In this document: one piece after another, positions 23,722 to 32,096 of the stretch
Numbering within the stretch: position 1 is the stretch's first letter
Layout: the number at the start of each line of letters is the position of its first letter
Assembly: GCF_000686525.1 (NCBI RefSeq)
Contig: NZ_JMKT01000009.1
Location: 62,001 to 126,000 of the forward strand
DNA: 64,000 nt
Direction of reading: 5' to 3'
Origin: Desulfonatronovibrio hydrogenovorans DSM 9292
Lineage (GTDB): Bacteria > Desulfobacterota > Desulfovibrionia > Desulfovibrionales > Desulfonatronovibrionaceae
The notes under the pieces: generated by a model
The model's database searches: none
What the model saw: only the letters and a program-made list of their open reading frames with translations
Told to the model about the DNA's origin: nothing
Made by a program: the position numbers and the translations under genes

Positions 23722-24846
23722 TCAGTCTCTTGAGTTGGCTCCGGGTCCCCTGAGATAATCAAAGAGTTCGGAATCTGTTCCCAGGACCAGGGTGGTGCCT
23801 TCAGGTAGAAACTGCTGGTATGCTTCCAGGCTCTTCATGAAGCGGTAAAATTCTTCATCTGCAGTATAGCCGTGGTAAATGACCGGCTCCATGGTAAGGG
23901 AAATATGCAGATCCCCGGAGCGGTGAACCTCGTCAGTCAAAAGACCCATGTCCAGCTGGCCGGTCAACTCACCTGACCTGGACTCATCCGGAGTTTCCAG
24001 CCTGGCTGACAAGTGGATATTTCCGGACAGAGGCAGATCCGAGATCAAGCGGCCTGAAAAGTCGGTCATGCCGATTTCTCTGCGATTGGCAATAACCAGG
24101 GCTCCAGGAATGGGAACTTGGTTTTCATCGGTCACGATTATGACATCCTGGGCAAAACCTTCGGCAAATATCCTGGTGGCTCTGGCTTCTCCTTCACCAA
24201 GGATCCTGTGCCTGTCAGCGTCAGCCTGAGCCCTGATGGCCAGGGCCCTTTCCTCGCCTTCGGCCCTGTGTCTGGCGGCAATTCTTTCCCGTTCAGCCCG
24301 CATTCTTTCAAAAACACTTTCTTCAACTTCGGACGGCACATCAACCTGTTTCATCCTGATATCAATGAGTCCGATGCCGAATTCCCTGACCCGTTCACCA
24401 GAACGGCTGGTAACCCGGTTCATGATGGTCTCCCGCTGACCGGAAATGACGTCCAGGATGAGTTCACTGCTGACCACGTCCCTTAATTCAGCTACAATGA
24501 TGTTCTGCAGCCTGGAAAGGGCCCCGGACTCGTTGCGGACAGTAACGTAGAACTGCAGGGGGTCTTGAATAAACCATCTGGTGACATGGTCTATGAGTAA
24601 CCTTTCCATGTCTACAGTCAGGAATTCGTCAGCTGCCACATCAGTGGTCTGGATTCTCTTGTCCAGGCGGACTATGTTTTGAATGAGGGGGATCTTGAAG
24701 TTCAGTCCAGGTTCATCCACTGTTCTTTTGTGTTCACCAAGCTGGAGTACCAGGGCGTACTCTCTTTCATCAACAATAAAGGTAGCCTGGGGAATTATTA
24801 CGACAGCCGCGATTATCGCCAGAGCGATAATGGCCTGCTTATTCAT
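23722..24846 (-). CDS. hflC: HflC-like SPFH protein with inserted beta-domain
   Basis: HflC and HflK form a membrane complex that regulates the FtsH protease. The product has an N-terminal membrane anchor (residues 5-20), an SPFH/band 7 domain to about residue 185, and an Ala/Glu/Arg coiled coil (182-230). In ordinary HflC the coiled coil leads straight to the FY..SLEAY..F segment, here at 332-346. In this protein about 95 residues (235-330) are inserted. They begin VIIVTDENQVPIPGALVIA and then GMTDFSGRL, a pattern like carboxypeptidase-regulatory beta-sandwich domains. Total length is 374 instead of about 330. Downstream of hflK in the same operon. Confidence 0.88.
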   Translation of the reverse strand: MNKQAIIALAIIAAVVIIPQATFIVDEREYALVLQLGEHKRTVDEPGLNFKIPLIQNIVRLDKRIQTTDVAADEFLTVDMERLLIDHVTRWFIQDPLQFYVTVRNESGALSRLQNIIVAELRDVVSSELILDVISGQRETIMNRVTSRSGERVREFGIGLIDIRMKQVDVPSEVEESVFERMRAERERIAARHRAEGEERALAIRAQADADRHRILGEGEARATRIFAEGFAQDVIIVTDENQVPIPGALVIANRREIGMTDFSGRLISDLPLSGNIHLSARLETPDESRSGELTGQLDMGLLTDEVHRSGDLHISLTMEPVIYHGYTADEEFYRFMKSLEAYQQFLPEGTTLVLGTDSELFDYLRGPGANSRD

Positions 24847-24896
24847 TTAGTTGCCTCCTGAAAAAATATTGTCATATCCAGACAGAACTGGATTGA

Positions 24897-25928
24897 CTAT
24901 CTAGTAACTTTATATTCACCTAAGTTGAGAGACTGGCCGCCGGGAAGCAGAAGAAGACTGTCAGCAGCCCCTTTGTCTACAATGACCTTGTTTACACCCG
25001 GGAGGATGTCAGCCATTTTTTCCAGGTACATCCTTTGCCGGGTAACATCCTTGGCCAGCTGGTATTCATTAAGAATCTGGCTGAATCTGCGGATTTCACC
25101 CTGGGCGGTCAGGATCCTTTCTTCTCTTCCACCCCTGGCCCTGGGGACAATGTCTTCCCTGTACTGCTCTGACCTGTAAATGAGCCTTTCCTTATCTTCC
25201 ATGGCCCGGACCACGTCGTGGAATGCATCGCGGACTTCCTGGGGAGCGTCCCCCCGTTCGGTCCGAACATCGGTTACGAACAGGCCTGACCCGTAATCGT
25301 CCAGAAGCTGCTGCAGAAGGGTCTGGGTCCGCTGGGCTACCATGGCCAGTCCTTCGGCAACAATGGCTGTTTCTATGTCCATGGTACCGACAATGCTTCT
25401 AAGGGCGCTTTCAGCAGCTGTCTTAAGGATGAGATTGTCCGGCTCACGGACGTTGAACAGGTACTCAGCAGGCTCTGTCACCCGGTAGTGGACGATTATT
25501 TCAAAGTGGGCAATGTTCTTGTCACCGGTGAGCATCAGGGCTTCATTTCTATTGATCCTCTTGTTCCCGTTGACCAGGTTGAACCCGATATAATGAGTCC
25601 TGATTCTCTGGACATCCACAACAGTGGCCCTTTCAATAGGTCTTGGCCAGTGCCATTGAAGCCCGGCTCCCAGTTCGGTCTGGTGGGTCATGGCCCCGAA
25701 ACGCTGGACAACTCCCACTTGCCCGGGCTCAACAATATATAGCCCGGACAGCATCCAGATTATAAAAGCCAGGCCGATGAAGATGAACTTTCCACCTGGT
25801 ATTTTGAATTTTTTCAGATAATTCAGTTTATCCTGAAGGTCTCCGAAATCCGGTCCCTGGCTGCCAGGTCCGCCTCCGGTCTGATGCCTCTGCCGCTTTT
25901 GCTGTAGTTTTTCCCAGTCCCAATTCAT
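24897..25928 (-). CDS. hflK: HflK-like SPFH protein
   Basis: Partner of HflC. The 343-residue protein starts with a Gly/Gln-rich cytoplasmic stretch (KRQRHQTGGGPGSQGPDF), followed by a membrane helix (residues 49-67, FIFIGLAFIIWMLSGLYIV) and the SPFH domain (VEPGQVGVVQRFG onward). The VRTERGDAPQEVRDAFHDVV segment is typical of HflK. Its gene precedes hflC by 50 bases, the usual order. Confidence 0.93.
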   Translation of the reverse strand: MNWDWEKLQQKRQRHQTGGGPGSQGPDFGDLQDKLNYLKKFKIPGGKFIFIGLAFIIWMLSGLYIVEPGQVGVVQRFGAMTHQTELGAGLQWHWPRPIERATVVDVQRIRTHYIGFNLVNGNKRINRNEALMLTGDKNIAHFEIIVHYRVTEPAEYLFNVREPDNLILKTAAESALRSIVGTMDIETAIVAEGLAMVAQRTQTLLQQLLDDYGSGLFVTDVRTERGDAPQEVRDAFHDVVRAMEDKERLIYRSEQYREDIVPRARGGREERILTAQGEIRRFSQILNEYQLAKDVTRQRMYLEKMADILPGVNKVIVDKGAADSLLLLPGGQSLNLGEYKVTR

Positions 25929-26145
25929 AATAGCTCAGGAAATAGTTCAGTATCATTACAAGGTCAAGAAAAACAAAAGTGTTTTACAAGCAGGGGGGAT
26001 TTCAATATGGATCTAATTGCAGGATCACCGGATCAGCTGGCTGAGCAAAGGCTGACACACAGCCTGGGACTGAAACGGCTGGCGGGTGATCAGAAGTGTT
26101 GCAGGATAATTAAGATAAAGAATCGGGCTGACTTGGGAGTGAATT

Positions 26146-27513
26146 ATGAAAAAGATCAACAAAGAAATTTTCAGGGCCTATGATATCAGGGGAATAGTGG
26201 ACAGTGATTTTGATGCTGAGTGGGTGGAACTGCTTGGCAGGGCCTGTGGAACATATTTCAGGAAGATGGGCATTGATCAGGCAGTGGTGGGGCATGACTG
26301 CCGGCACAGTTCGCCCGCTTATCAGGAGAGCATTGTCAGGGGGCTGCAATCAACCGGCGTGGATGTGGTTTTTCTGAACATGGTGGCTACCCCGTTGTTT
26401 TATTTTGCAGTGAAAAAACTGGGCCGAAGGGCTGGGGTGATGGTCACGGCCAGCCACAACCCATCAGATTTCAACGGGTTCAAAATTTGGGCAGGAGACA
26501 GCACCATTCACAGCCAGGAGATCCAGAAGGTTTACGATATCATGGTCAAGGGCGAGTTTGCTCAAGGCAGTGGACTGGCCAGTGAAGTGGATATCGAACC
26601 GGAATATCTCGCTTATCTCAAAGATCAGGGACCGATCTCCAGTCCGGTCAAAGTGGTGGTGGATGGCGGCAACGGTGCAGCCGGACTGGTCTGTGTCCAG
26701 GCCCTTTTAAATGCCGGAGCCGAGGTGATCCCCATATATTGTGAGCCTGACGGCAACTTTCCCAATCATCACCCCGATCCTACAGTTATGAAGAATAATG
26801 CTGATCTTGTGGCTGCAGTTATCAGAGAAAAGGCTCAGCTGGGAATCGGACTGGATGGAGACGGGGACAGGATAGGAGTTGTGGATGAGCAGGGCCGGAT
26901 GGTTTACGGGGATCAGCTTCTGGCCATCTACGCCAGGGAAGTGCTCAGGAAGAACCCCGGGGCATGCGTCATTGGCGAGGTCAAGTGCTCCCATCTTCTT
27001 TTTCAGGATATCCAGAAACACGGAGGCCGGCCCATCATGTGGCAGACCGGGCATTCCCTGATCAAGGCCAAGATGAAAGAGGAAAACGCCCTTCTGGCCG
27101 GGGAGATGAGCGGTCACATGTTTTTTTCCGACCGTTATTATGGTTTTGATGATGCTGTGTATTCAGCCCAGCGTCTTGTGGAAATTGTTGCCGGCAAAGG
27201 CTCTGAAAAAGTGAGCACCTATCTCGCAGACTGGCCCAAGACCTTTAATACCCCGGAAATCCGCATGGATTGTCCGGAAAAAATCAAGTTCAAGGTGGTC
27301 AAAAAGGCCCAGGACTATTTCAGGAATTTATACAAGATAGTTGATGTTGACGGGGTAAGGATCACCTTTGATGATGGATGGGCCCTGCTCAGGGCTTCCA
27401 ATACTCAGCCGGTGCTGGTCCTGAGGTTTGAAGCCGAATCCCGGGAGAGGCTTGAAGAACTCCGCCTGCTGGTGGAGGAGCCCCTGAAGGAATGGATCAA
27501 CGATCTGACCTGA
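26146..27513 (+). CDS. Phosphomannomutase / phosphoglucomutase
   Basis: Interconverts hexose 6- and 1-phosphates for cell-surface sugar synthesis. The 455-residue protein has all four domains of the alpha-D-phosphohexomutase family. The catalytic serine is in VTASHNPSDFNGFK (residue about 102), the metal loop is GLDGDGDRIG (about 238), the sugar-binding loop is GEMSGHMFFSDR (about 320) and the phosphate-binding loop is LRASNTQPVLVLRFE near residue 410. The opening (EIFRAYDIRGIV) is typical of AlgC-type enzymes. It has no close operon partner upstream; two small membrane-protein genes follow. Confidence 0.93.
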   Translation: MKKINKEIFRAYDIRGIVDSDFDAEWVELLGRACGTYFRKMGIDQAVVGHDCRHSSPAYQESIVRGLQSTGVDVVFLNMVATPLFYFAVKKLGRRAGVMVTASHNPSDFNGFKIWAGDSTIHSQEIQKVYDIMVKGEFAQGSGLASEVDIEPEYLAYLKDQGPISSPVKVVVDGGNGAAGLVCVQALLNAGAEVIPIYCEPDGNFPNHHPDPTVMKNNADLVAAVIREKAQLGIGLDGDGDRIGVVDEQGRMVYGDQLLAIYAREVLRKNPGACVIGEVKCSHLLFQDIQKHGGRPIMWQTGHSLIKAKMKEENALLAGEMSGHMFFSDRYYGFDDAVYSAQRLVEIVAGKGSEKVSTYLADWPKTFNTPEIRMDCPEKIKFKVVKKAQDYFRNLYKIVDVDGVRITFDDGWALLRASNTQPVLVLRFEAESRERLEELRLLVEEPLKEWINDLT

Positions 27514-27515
27514 TC

Positions 27516-27896
27516 ATGCGCAAACTTTTTTATATTTTTCTGCTGCACATTGTTGTGCTTGGCACGGTCTGGCTGTGGAAAAACAACCAGGATGCTGACC
27601 AGGGCCTGGACCAGGATGCTGAGGAACTGACCGGATATGTTTATCTGCGACCTCTGGAAGACTATTCCAGGGTAGGTGTGATGCTGTGCCTGGATCCTCA
27701 GGATCTGAACCTGGTATTGACCGGGCAGAAGGTTTCTTTTGCTCCTGGCGAGTCCTGGCCGGATCAGGCCGGGATTCAGGATGGACATGAATCCATGTAT
27801 TGTTTTCAGGGCAGCGTGAACAGTACGGTCAAGATGATCAGTCCGGGACAGGGTCTGGATTTGGTTCCTGATTCAGACAAGGAGAATAGCCAATGA
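27516..27896 (+). CDS. Small membrane-anchored protein, unknown
   Basis: A 126-residue protein with one N-terminal hydrophobic helix (residues 4-20: LFYIFLLHIVVLGTVWLW) followed by an acidic soluble domain ending near ENSQ. No family was recognised. ATG 27516 was chosen two bases after the mutase stop; an in-frame ATG at 27492 overlaps the mutase. Its stop overlaps the next gene's start by four bases, so the pair is co-translated. Confidence 0.65.
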   Translation: MRKLFYIFLLHIVVLGTVWLWKNNQDADQGLDQDAEELTGYVYLRPLEDYSRVGVMLCLDPQDLNLVLTGQKVSFAPGESWPDQAGIQDGHESMYCFQGSVNSTVKMISPGQGLDLVPDSDKENSQ

Positions 27897-28390
27897 TTTT
27901 TTCATCCACTGGTTTCAAGGGCAGGCAGAGCAGTACCATCCGGATCCTGCTCATGCTCGTTTTGTTCGTGGGTGTAGGTTATCTTTTCTGGAAAAATTAT
28001 GAGCGATCCATGGAAACCATCCAGTCCAGGCATATTGTCAATGATGAAACCGAAACCCTGGACAGTGACCTGCAAAAGGAGATTGTTTCTTTTTCAGGCA
28101 ATCTGCAGCGCAGATTCGGAATCGGGGTCCAGGTCAGGATATTCAGGGGTTTTATTGTCTCCCCTGGAGATGATTCCAGAATGATATTCATCGGCCTGAG
28201 CCCTGCCCATCAGGAAAGCACGATTCTGTTCCCGCCCATTCTGAAAAGGGCCTTGCCTCAAGAGGTGGTCCACCATCTGCAGGTCGAGCATTTTGAGGCC
28301 TATTGGGAGGATGGCGACTGGCAGCAGGGGCTTATAGAGGCTTTGAACACCATCGGACAGGAGATGATGAAAATTGAACGGGGTGAATAA
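27893..28390 (+). CDS. Membrane-anchored protein, possibly TPM-like
   Basis: The 165-residue product has a hydrophobic helix at residues about 17-33 (IRILLMLVLFVGVGYLF) and a soluble domain. The arrangement of LQRRFGIGVQVRIFRG, then DSRMIFIGLSPAHQEST and PPILKRALPQEVVHHL recalls TPM (TLP18.3/Psb32) domains, which are extracytoplasmic. This resemblance is weak and unproven. It overlaps the upstream small gene and rnhA. Confidence 0.6.
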   Translation: MIFSSTGFKGRQSSTIRILLMLVLFVGVGYLFWKNYERSMETIQSRHIVNDETETLDSDLQKEIVSFSGNLQRRFGIGVQVRIFRGFIVSPGDDSRMIFIGLSPAHQESTILFPPILKRALPQEVVHHLQVEHFEAYWEDGDWQQGLIEALNTIGQEMMKIERGE

Positions 28391-28856
28391 CGGTTCAAAC
28401 TGTGAACTGAAGATATACACTGACGGGGCCTGTCTCAACAATCCCGGGCCAGGAGGGTACGGTGCTGTGCTTATCCACGGAGACCGGACCAGGGAAATAT
28501 CCCGGGGGGTTCCAGAGACTACCAACAACCGCATGGAACTTTTGGCAGTGATTTCTGCCCTGGAAGCCCTTAAATATCCCTGCAGGGTCAGGCTTTACAC
28601 CGACTCCCAGTATATTGCCAAGGCCATAAATCAGAACTGGCTGGCCAAATGGCAAAAGAACGGCTGGAAGACTTCAGCCCGGAAGGATGTCAAGAACAGG
28701 GATCTGTGGGAAAGGCTGGCCAAACTTTTGAAGATCCATTCGGTCCGGTTCGAGTGGGTCAAGGCTCATAATGGTGATTACTATAATGAGCGCTGCGATA
28801 CCCTGGCCAGAGAAGCAGCCAGGGAGATAGCGGAAAAAAAGCAGCAGGCCGGTTAA
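28374..28856 (+). CDS. rnhA: Ribonuclease HI
   Basis: Cleaves RNA in RNA-DNA hybrids. The 160-residue protein has the catalytic acids in context: YTDGACLNNPGPGGYG (first Asp), TTNNRMELLAVISALE (Glu), LYTDSQYIAKAI (second Asp) and NERCDTLAREAA (third Asp). The basic handle WQKNGWKTSARKDVKNRDLW is present. TTG 28374 was chosen because AGGAG lies ten bases upstream; a GTG at 28383 is the alternative. It overlaps the preceding gene. Confidence 0.95.
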   Translation: MNGVNNGSNCELKIYTDGACLNNPGPGGYGAVLIHGDRTREISRGVPETTNNRMELLAVISALEALKYPCRVRLYTDSQYIAKAINQNWLAKWQKNGWKTSARKDVKNRDLWERLAKLLKIHSVRFEWVKAHNGDYYNERCDTLAREAAREIAEKKQQAG

Positions 28857-28883
28857 GCTCAAGGGGCCAGGGGCCCCTTGAGC
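28857..28883. terminator. Inverted repeat between convergent genes
   Basis: A 12-bp GC-rich perfect palindrome with a three-base loop lies between the convergent rnhA and DRTGG-protein genes. There is no strong T-run on either side, so its role as a bidirectional terminator is likely but not typical. Confidence 0.6.
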
Positions 28884-28891
28884 TGGGTCAT

Positions 28892-29956
28892 CTATTTCAG
28901 GTCCAGGACCTGATTGATGAACTGGTAGTCCAAAGATGAGTTGACCAGCTGACTGCCATGCTGGATCTTGATTGCATCCCTTAATTTATGTCTGGAGAGC
29001 AGGGCGTCCATTTCCTTGGCCACGGCATAGGTGTCATCCCGGACCAGGATGATGGGAATGCCCAGGACCTCGGACCTGGTCAGAATTATGTCGTTGGGGT
29101 ACAGGTTTCCGGTCAGGATCAGGCATTGAGCAGCACCCTCCAGGGCCACCAGCTGAACATCCGACCTGTCTCCACCAACGATTACTGCAGAGCGTTTGCT
29201 TTTCTTAAAGTGAAGCATGAAGTTTTCCACCTGCATGGTGCCGATGATGAAATTTTCCACTACTCTGTCTGCTTTGTCCGGAGCGGAGATCACTCTTCCC
29301 CCAAGGCGTGAGGCCAGGGCTGACACCTTTATGGCCCCCATCAGGGGGTCCCTGGGAATAACTCCGAGTATTTTGATTCCCTTGCCTTCCAGAAAGGGGG
29401 AGAGCATGCTGGTCAGCTCTTCATTAAAATAGGGAGGGATGTCGTTGAGGATGGCTCCGATCATGTTTTCTCCCAGGGCATCCTTGAGTACGGTCAGGTA
29501 ATCGTAATTGAGTTCTTTATTGAAGCGGTCAATGACAATGCATTTCAGGCCGAGCTGCCTGACAATGTTGACTCCGTCCAGTCCGCAGTATTTTCCGGAA
29601 TACATACTTCCGGAACCGGAAACAATCATGATGTCCTTGTCTCTGGACAGCTCCAGGTATTCTTTTTCGATCACCGGCAGCAGGTCGCTGCACTGACCTT
29701 TGAATGCCTTGACCTTGAAGTCCTGGTCAACCAGGACCGGAGTGACCTTGGCCGGGTCTTCTGTCAGCCCCAGCACTTCCTGAACAAAGAATGCGTCTTC
29801 ATCACCCCTTTTTCCGTCAACCTCCCTGGGAAGCACTCCCACTGGCTTCATGTAGCCGACATTGTAGCCCATCTTCTGGAATTTTTTTCCTATTGACATG
29901 GCAATCATGTTTTTGCCTGAATAACCGCTGGTGGAGCCGATATAAAGACCGAGCAT
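28892..29956 (-). CDS. DRTGG / BioD-like P-loop protein (Pta-N-like), copy 1
   Basis: The 354-residue protein has an N-terminal AAA/BioD-type fold with LGLYIGSTSGYSGKNMIAM, where GSTSGYSGKN is a P-loop-like motif. A C-terminal DRTGG domain is indicated by the IVGGDRSDVQLVAL and LILTGNLYPNDIILTRSEV segments. Such proteins resemble the N-terminal half of long phosphotransacetylases but lack the catalytic Pta domain. A regulatory or CoA-related nucleotide-binding role is suggested. A paralogue of about the same length lies at 62071-63147, next to an ADP-forming acyl-CoA synthetase. Divergent from rnc. Confidence 0.82.
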   Translation of the reverse strand: MLGLYIGSTSGYSGKNMIAMSIGKKFQKMGYNVGYMKPVGVLPREVDGKRGDEDAFFVQEVLGLTEDPAKVTPVLVDQDFKVKAFKGQCSDLLPVIEKEYLELSRDKDIMIVSGSGSMYSGKYCGLDGVNIVRQLGLKCIVIDRFNKELNYDYLTVLKDALGENMIGAILNDIPPYFNEELTSMLSPFLEGKGIKILGVIPRDPLMGAIKVSALASRLGGRVISAPDKADRVVENFIIGTMQVENFMLHFKKSKRSAVIVGGDRSDVQLVALEGAAQCLILTGNLYPNDIILTRSEVLGIPIILVRDDTYAVAKEMDALLSRHKLRDAIKIQHGSQLVNSSLDYQFINQVLDLK

Positions 29957-30184
29957 GGACTGTCCTCCTATTTTTACATTTTCAGTTAACTAAAAAATAG
30001 CAGGTTATTGAAATGGTTACTTGAGGATAATAGATGAGTGGGTCAAAAGAATCGGTAAGAGGAAGGGGTTGTCTTGCGGGCAGGAGACACCTTTGGTCTG
30101 AGTTGTGGGTCCGGGGATTGACCCTTGAACATTTATATGTAAATAACCATCCAATATATTGACGGATTTTATTGCTGAAACTGT

Positions 30185-30886
30185 ATGGACCAAATAATGA
30201 TCATGGATGACCTGCAAAATCAACTGGGCCACAGGTTCAAGGATGAATCTTTGCTGACTCTGGCCCTGACCCACAGCTCCTATGCCAACGAACATAACCT
30301 GATAAATAATGAAAGACTGGAATTTCTGGGTGATGCAGTGCTGGAACTCTGCATTTCCAGGATTCTCTTTTTCGGATTTCCTGATGTTTCCGAGGGGCAC
30401 TTGACAAAACTCAGGGCTGGCCTGGTCAGTGAGGCATCCTTAGCCAGGGTGGCCAGGTCTCTTTCCCTGGGAACCTATGTTTATCTTGGCAAAGGGGAGG
30501 AGCATCAGGGGGGACGTTCAAGGGACTCGGTGCTCAGCGACACCCTGGAAGCTGTGCTTGGTGCTGTATATCTTGATGCAGGATACAGCGCAGCCCAGAA
30601 ATGTATTAAAAAGATTTTTTCCGAGTATATACCTGAAAGCGTGGACATGGTCCCGTCCTGCAAGGACTACAAGAGCAGGCTGCAGGAGGCCACCCAAAGC
30701 CTTTTTAAGGCTCGGCCGGTGTATACCCTGCTGGAAAGCGCCGGGCCTGAGCATGAAAAAGTATATCTGGTCCGGGTGGAGTTGCCTAACGGGGTGAAAA
30801 TTGATGCCAGGGCCAGCAGTGTGAAGAAAGCAGAGCAGAAGGCCGCTGGAATGGCCATTAAAAACCTGACCCAGGTAAATGATTGA
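30185..30886 (+). CDS. rnc: Ribonuclease III
   Basis: Processes double-stranded RNA, including rRNA precursors. The 233-residue protein has the signature NERLEFLGDAVLELCIS near residue 41 with its catalytic acids, followed by a second acidic patch (DTLEAVLGAVYLDAGY), and a C-terminal double-strand RNA-binding domain (YKSRLQEATQSLF onward to KKAEQKAAGMAIKNL). All are intact. No strong ribosome-binding site was seen before the ATG; in-frame ATGs at codons 5 and 7 are possible alternatives. Confidence 0.96.
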   Translation: MDQIMIMDDLQNQLGHRFKDESLLTLALTHSSYANEHNLINNERLEFLGDAVLELCISRILFFGFPDVSEGHLTKLRAGLVSEASLARVARSLSLGTYVYLGKGEEHQGGRSRDSVLSDTLEAVLGAVYLDAGYSAAQKCIKKIFSEYIPESVDMVPSCKDYKSRLQEATQSLFKARPVYTLLESAGPEHEKVYLVRVELPNGVKIDARASSVKKAEQKAAGMAIKNLTQVND

Positions 30887-30912
30887 GTTTTTGTCTATCT
30901 GACCAGTATTTT

Positions 30913-30941
30913 AAAGGGCCGAAACATTGTTTCGGCCCTTT
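30913..30941. terminator. Bidirectional terminator between rnc and flagellin
   Basis: A 13-bp perfect stem with loop ATT is flanked by T-rich sequence downstream and A-rich sequence upstream, suited to end both convergent genes. Confidence 0.9.
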
Positions 30942-30966
30942 TGTCTTTGGTCATAGTCAGGTTGTC

Positions 30967-31887
30967 TTAGCCCTGGATGAGCTGCATGGCCATCCTGGGC
31001 AGGGAATTGGCCTGGGCCAGCATGGCCACTGCACTCTGGGTCAGGATCTGGTTACGGACAAATTCGGTCATTTCATCGGCCACATCAACGTCGGATATGC
31101 GTGACTCTGCTGCCTGCAGGTTTTCCGCCTGGATGGACAGGTTGGTGATGGTGTTTTCCAGCCTGTTCTGCAGGGCACCCAGGCTTGCCCTCATCTTGTC
31201 CTTGGAAATGATGGCCTGATTAATGGCATCAAGGGCTCCCTGGGCTGCTCCCTGGGTGGAGATATTGTGCCCGGCCGCATCCGGGCTGGCATTGTTGCCG
31301 ATACCCAGGGCTGAAGCTGTGGAGTTGCCGATGGCAATGTAGTAATAATCCTCTTTGGGGTCGTTGCCCACGCCAAAATGGATTTTAAGGGCTCCAGTGG
31401 GATAGAGTCCAGTTCCATCATGGTCATCACCCCATTGGGCCGGATTATTGAACTCTGAAGAAAGATTGCCGTTGAGCAGATGGATTCCGTTGAACTTGGT
31501 GGCATTGGCGATCCTGGTTATTTCCGAGGCCATGGCCTGGTATTCGGAGTCAATGATCAGCCTCTGATCTGAATTGTACGTGCCTGTTGAGGCCTGTTCA
31601 GCCAGTTCCTTGAGCCGGATGAGCTTTTCATCAATGACCTGCAGGGCCCCGTCAGCAGTCTGGACCAGGGAAATGGCGTCATTGGCGTTTCTTATGCCTT
31701 GACGCATGGATGCTATGTCGGCCCGCATGAGTTCCCTGATGGCCAGGCCGGCGGCATCGTCGGCTGCAGTACCGACCCTGAGACCGGATGACAGCCGTCT
31801 GGTTGATGTTCCAAGGCGTCCGTAAGCATCGGAGAGGTTTCTGGACGCATTCAACGCCATTAAATTATTGTTAACGACCAAAGACAT
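30967..31887 (-). CDS. fliC: Flagellin
   Basis: The subunit of the flagellar filament. The 306-residue protein has both conserved ends: N-terminal VVNNNLMALNASRNLSDAYG ... TSTRRLSSGLRVGTAADDAAGLAI and C-terminal RISDVDVADEMTEFVRNQILTQSAVAMLAQAN, ending in LIQG. The central domain is short (residues about 145-210), as in many environmental bacteria. AAGGAGG lies eight bases before the start, and a sigma-54-type promoter is upstream. Confidence 0.97.
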   Translation of the reverse strand: MSLVVNNNLMALNASRNLSDAYGRLGTSTRRLSSGLRVGTAADDAAGLAIRELMRADIASMRQGIRNANDAISLVQTADGALQVIDEKLIRLKELAEQASTGTYNSDQRLIIDSEYQAMASEITRIANATKFNGIHLLNGNLSSEFNNPAQWGDDHDGTGLYPTGALKIHFGVGNDPKEDYYYIAIGNSTASALGIGNNASPDAAGHNISTQGAAQGALDAINQAIISKDKMRASLGALQNRLENTITNLSIQAENLQAAESRISDVDVADEMTEFVRNQILTQSAVAMLAQANSLPRMAMQLIQG

Positions 31888-31921
31888 AGGAATTACCTCC
31901 TTGATTTTTTAAAAAAAACTT

Positions 31922-31937
31922 AGCAATCAACATGCCA
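31922..31937 (-). promoter_or_regulatory. Sigma-54-type promoter of flagellin
   Basis: On the - strand TGGCATGTTGATTGCT fits the -24/-12 consensus (TGGCAC-N5-TTGCW) with one mismatch; the GG and GC doublets are ten bases apart as required. It lies about 35 bp before the flagellin start, in an AT-rich leader. Sigma-54 control of flagellin or middle flagellar genes is known in several bacteria. Confidence 0.6.
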
Positions 31938-32096
31938 TTGAAAAAAAATAAATAAATTTCATGTTGTTATGTTAATGATGATTGAACCTGGAGCTTGTCA
32001 ATTCAAAATCAGGACAAATTTTCCCAGTCAGTGGGGTCAGGTTTGAGGACAGCTGGCAGGCTCGTCAGGTATTCCGGTCAATCAGTATATCCTTTT

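Noticed and set aside
23722-24846. HflC insert as an assembly error
   Set aside because: The insert keeps frame at both ends and has codon use like the rest of the gene, so a real domain is more likely, though not proven.
28857-28883. Possible small RNA or attachment site at the perfect palindrome
   Set aside because: Its place between convergent stop codons fits a terminator better, and no second copy was seen in the window.
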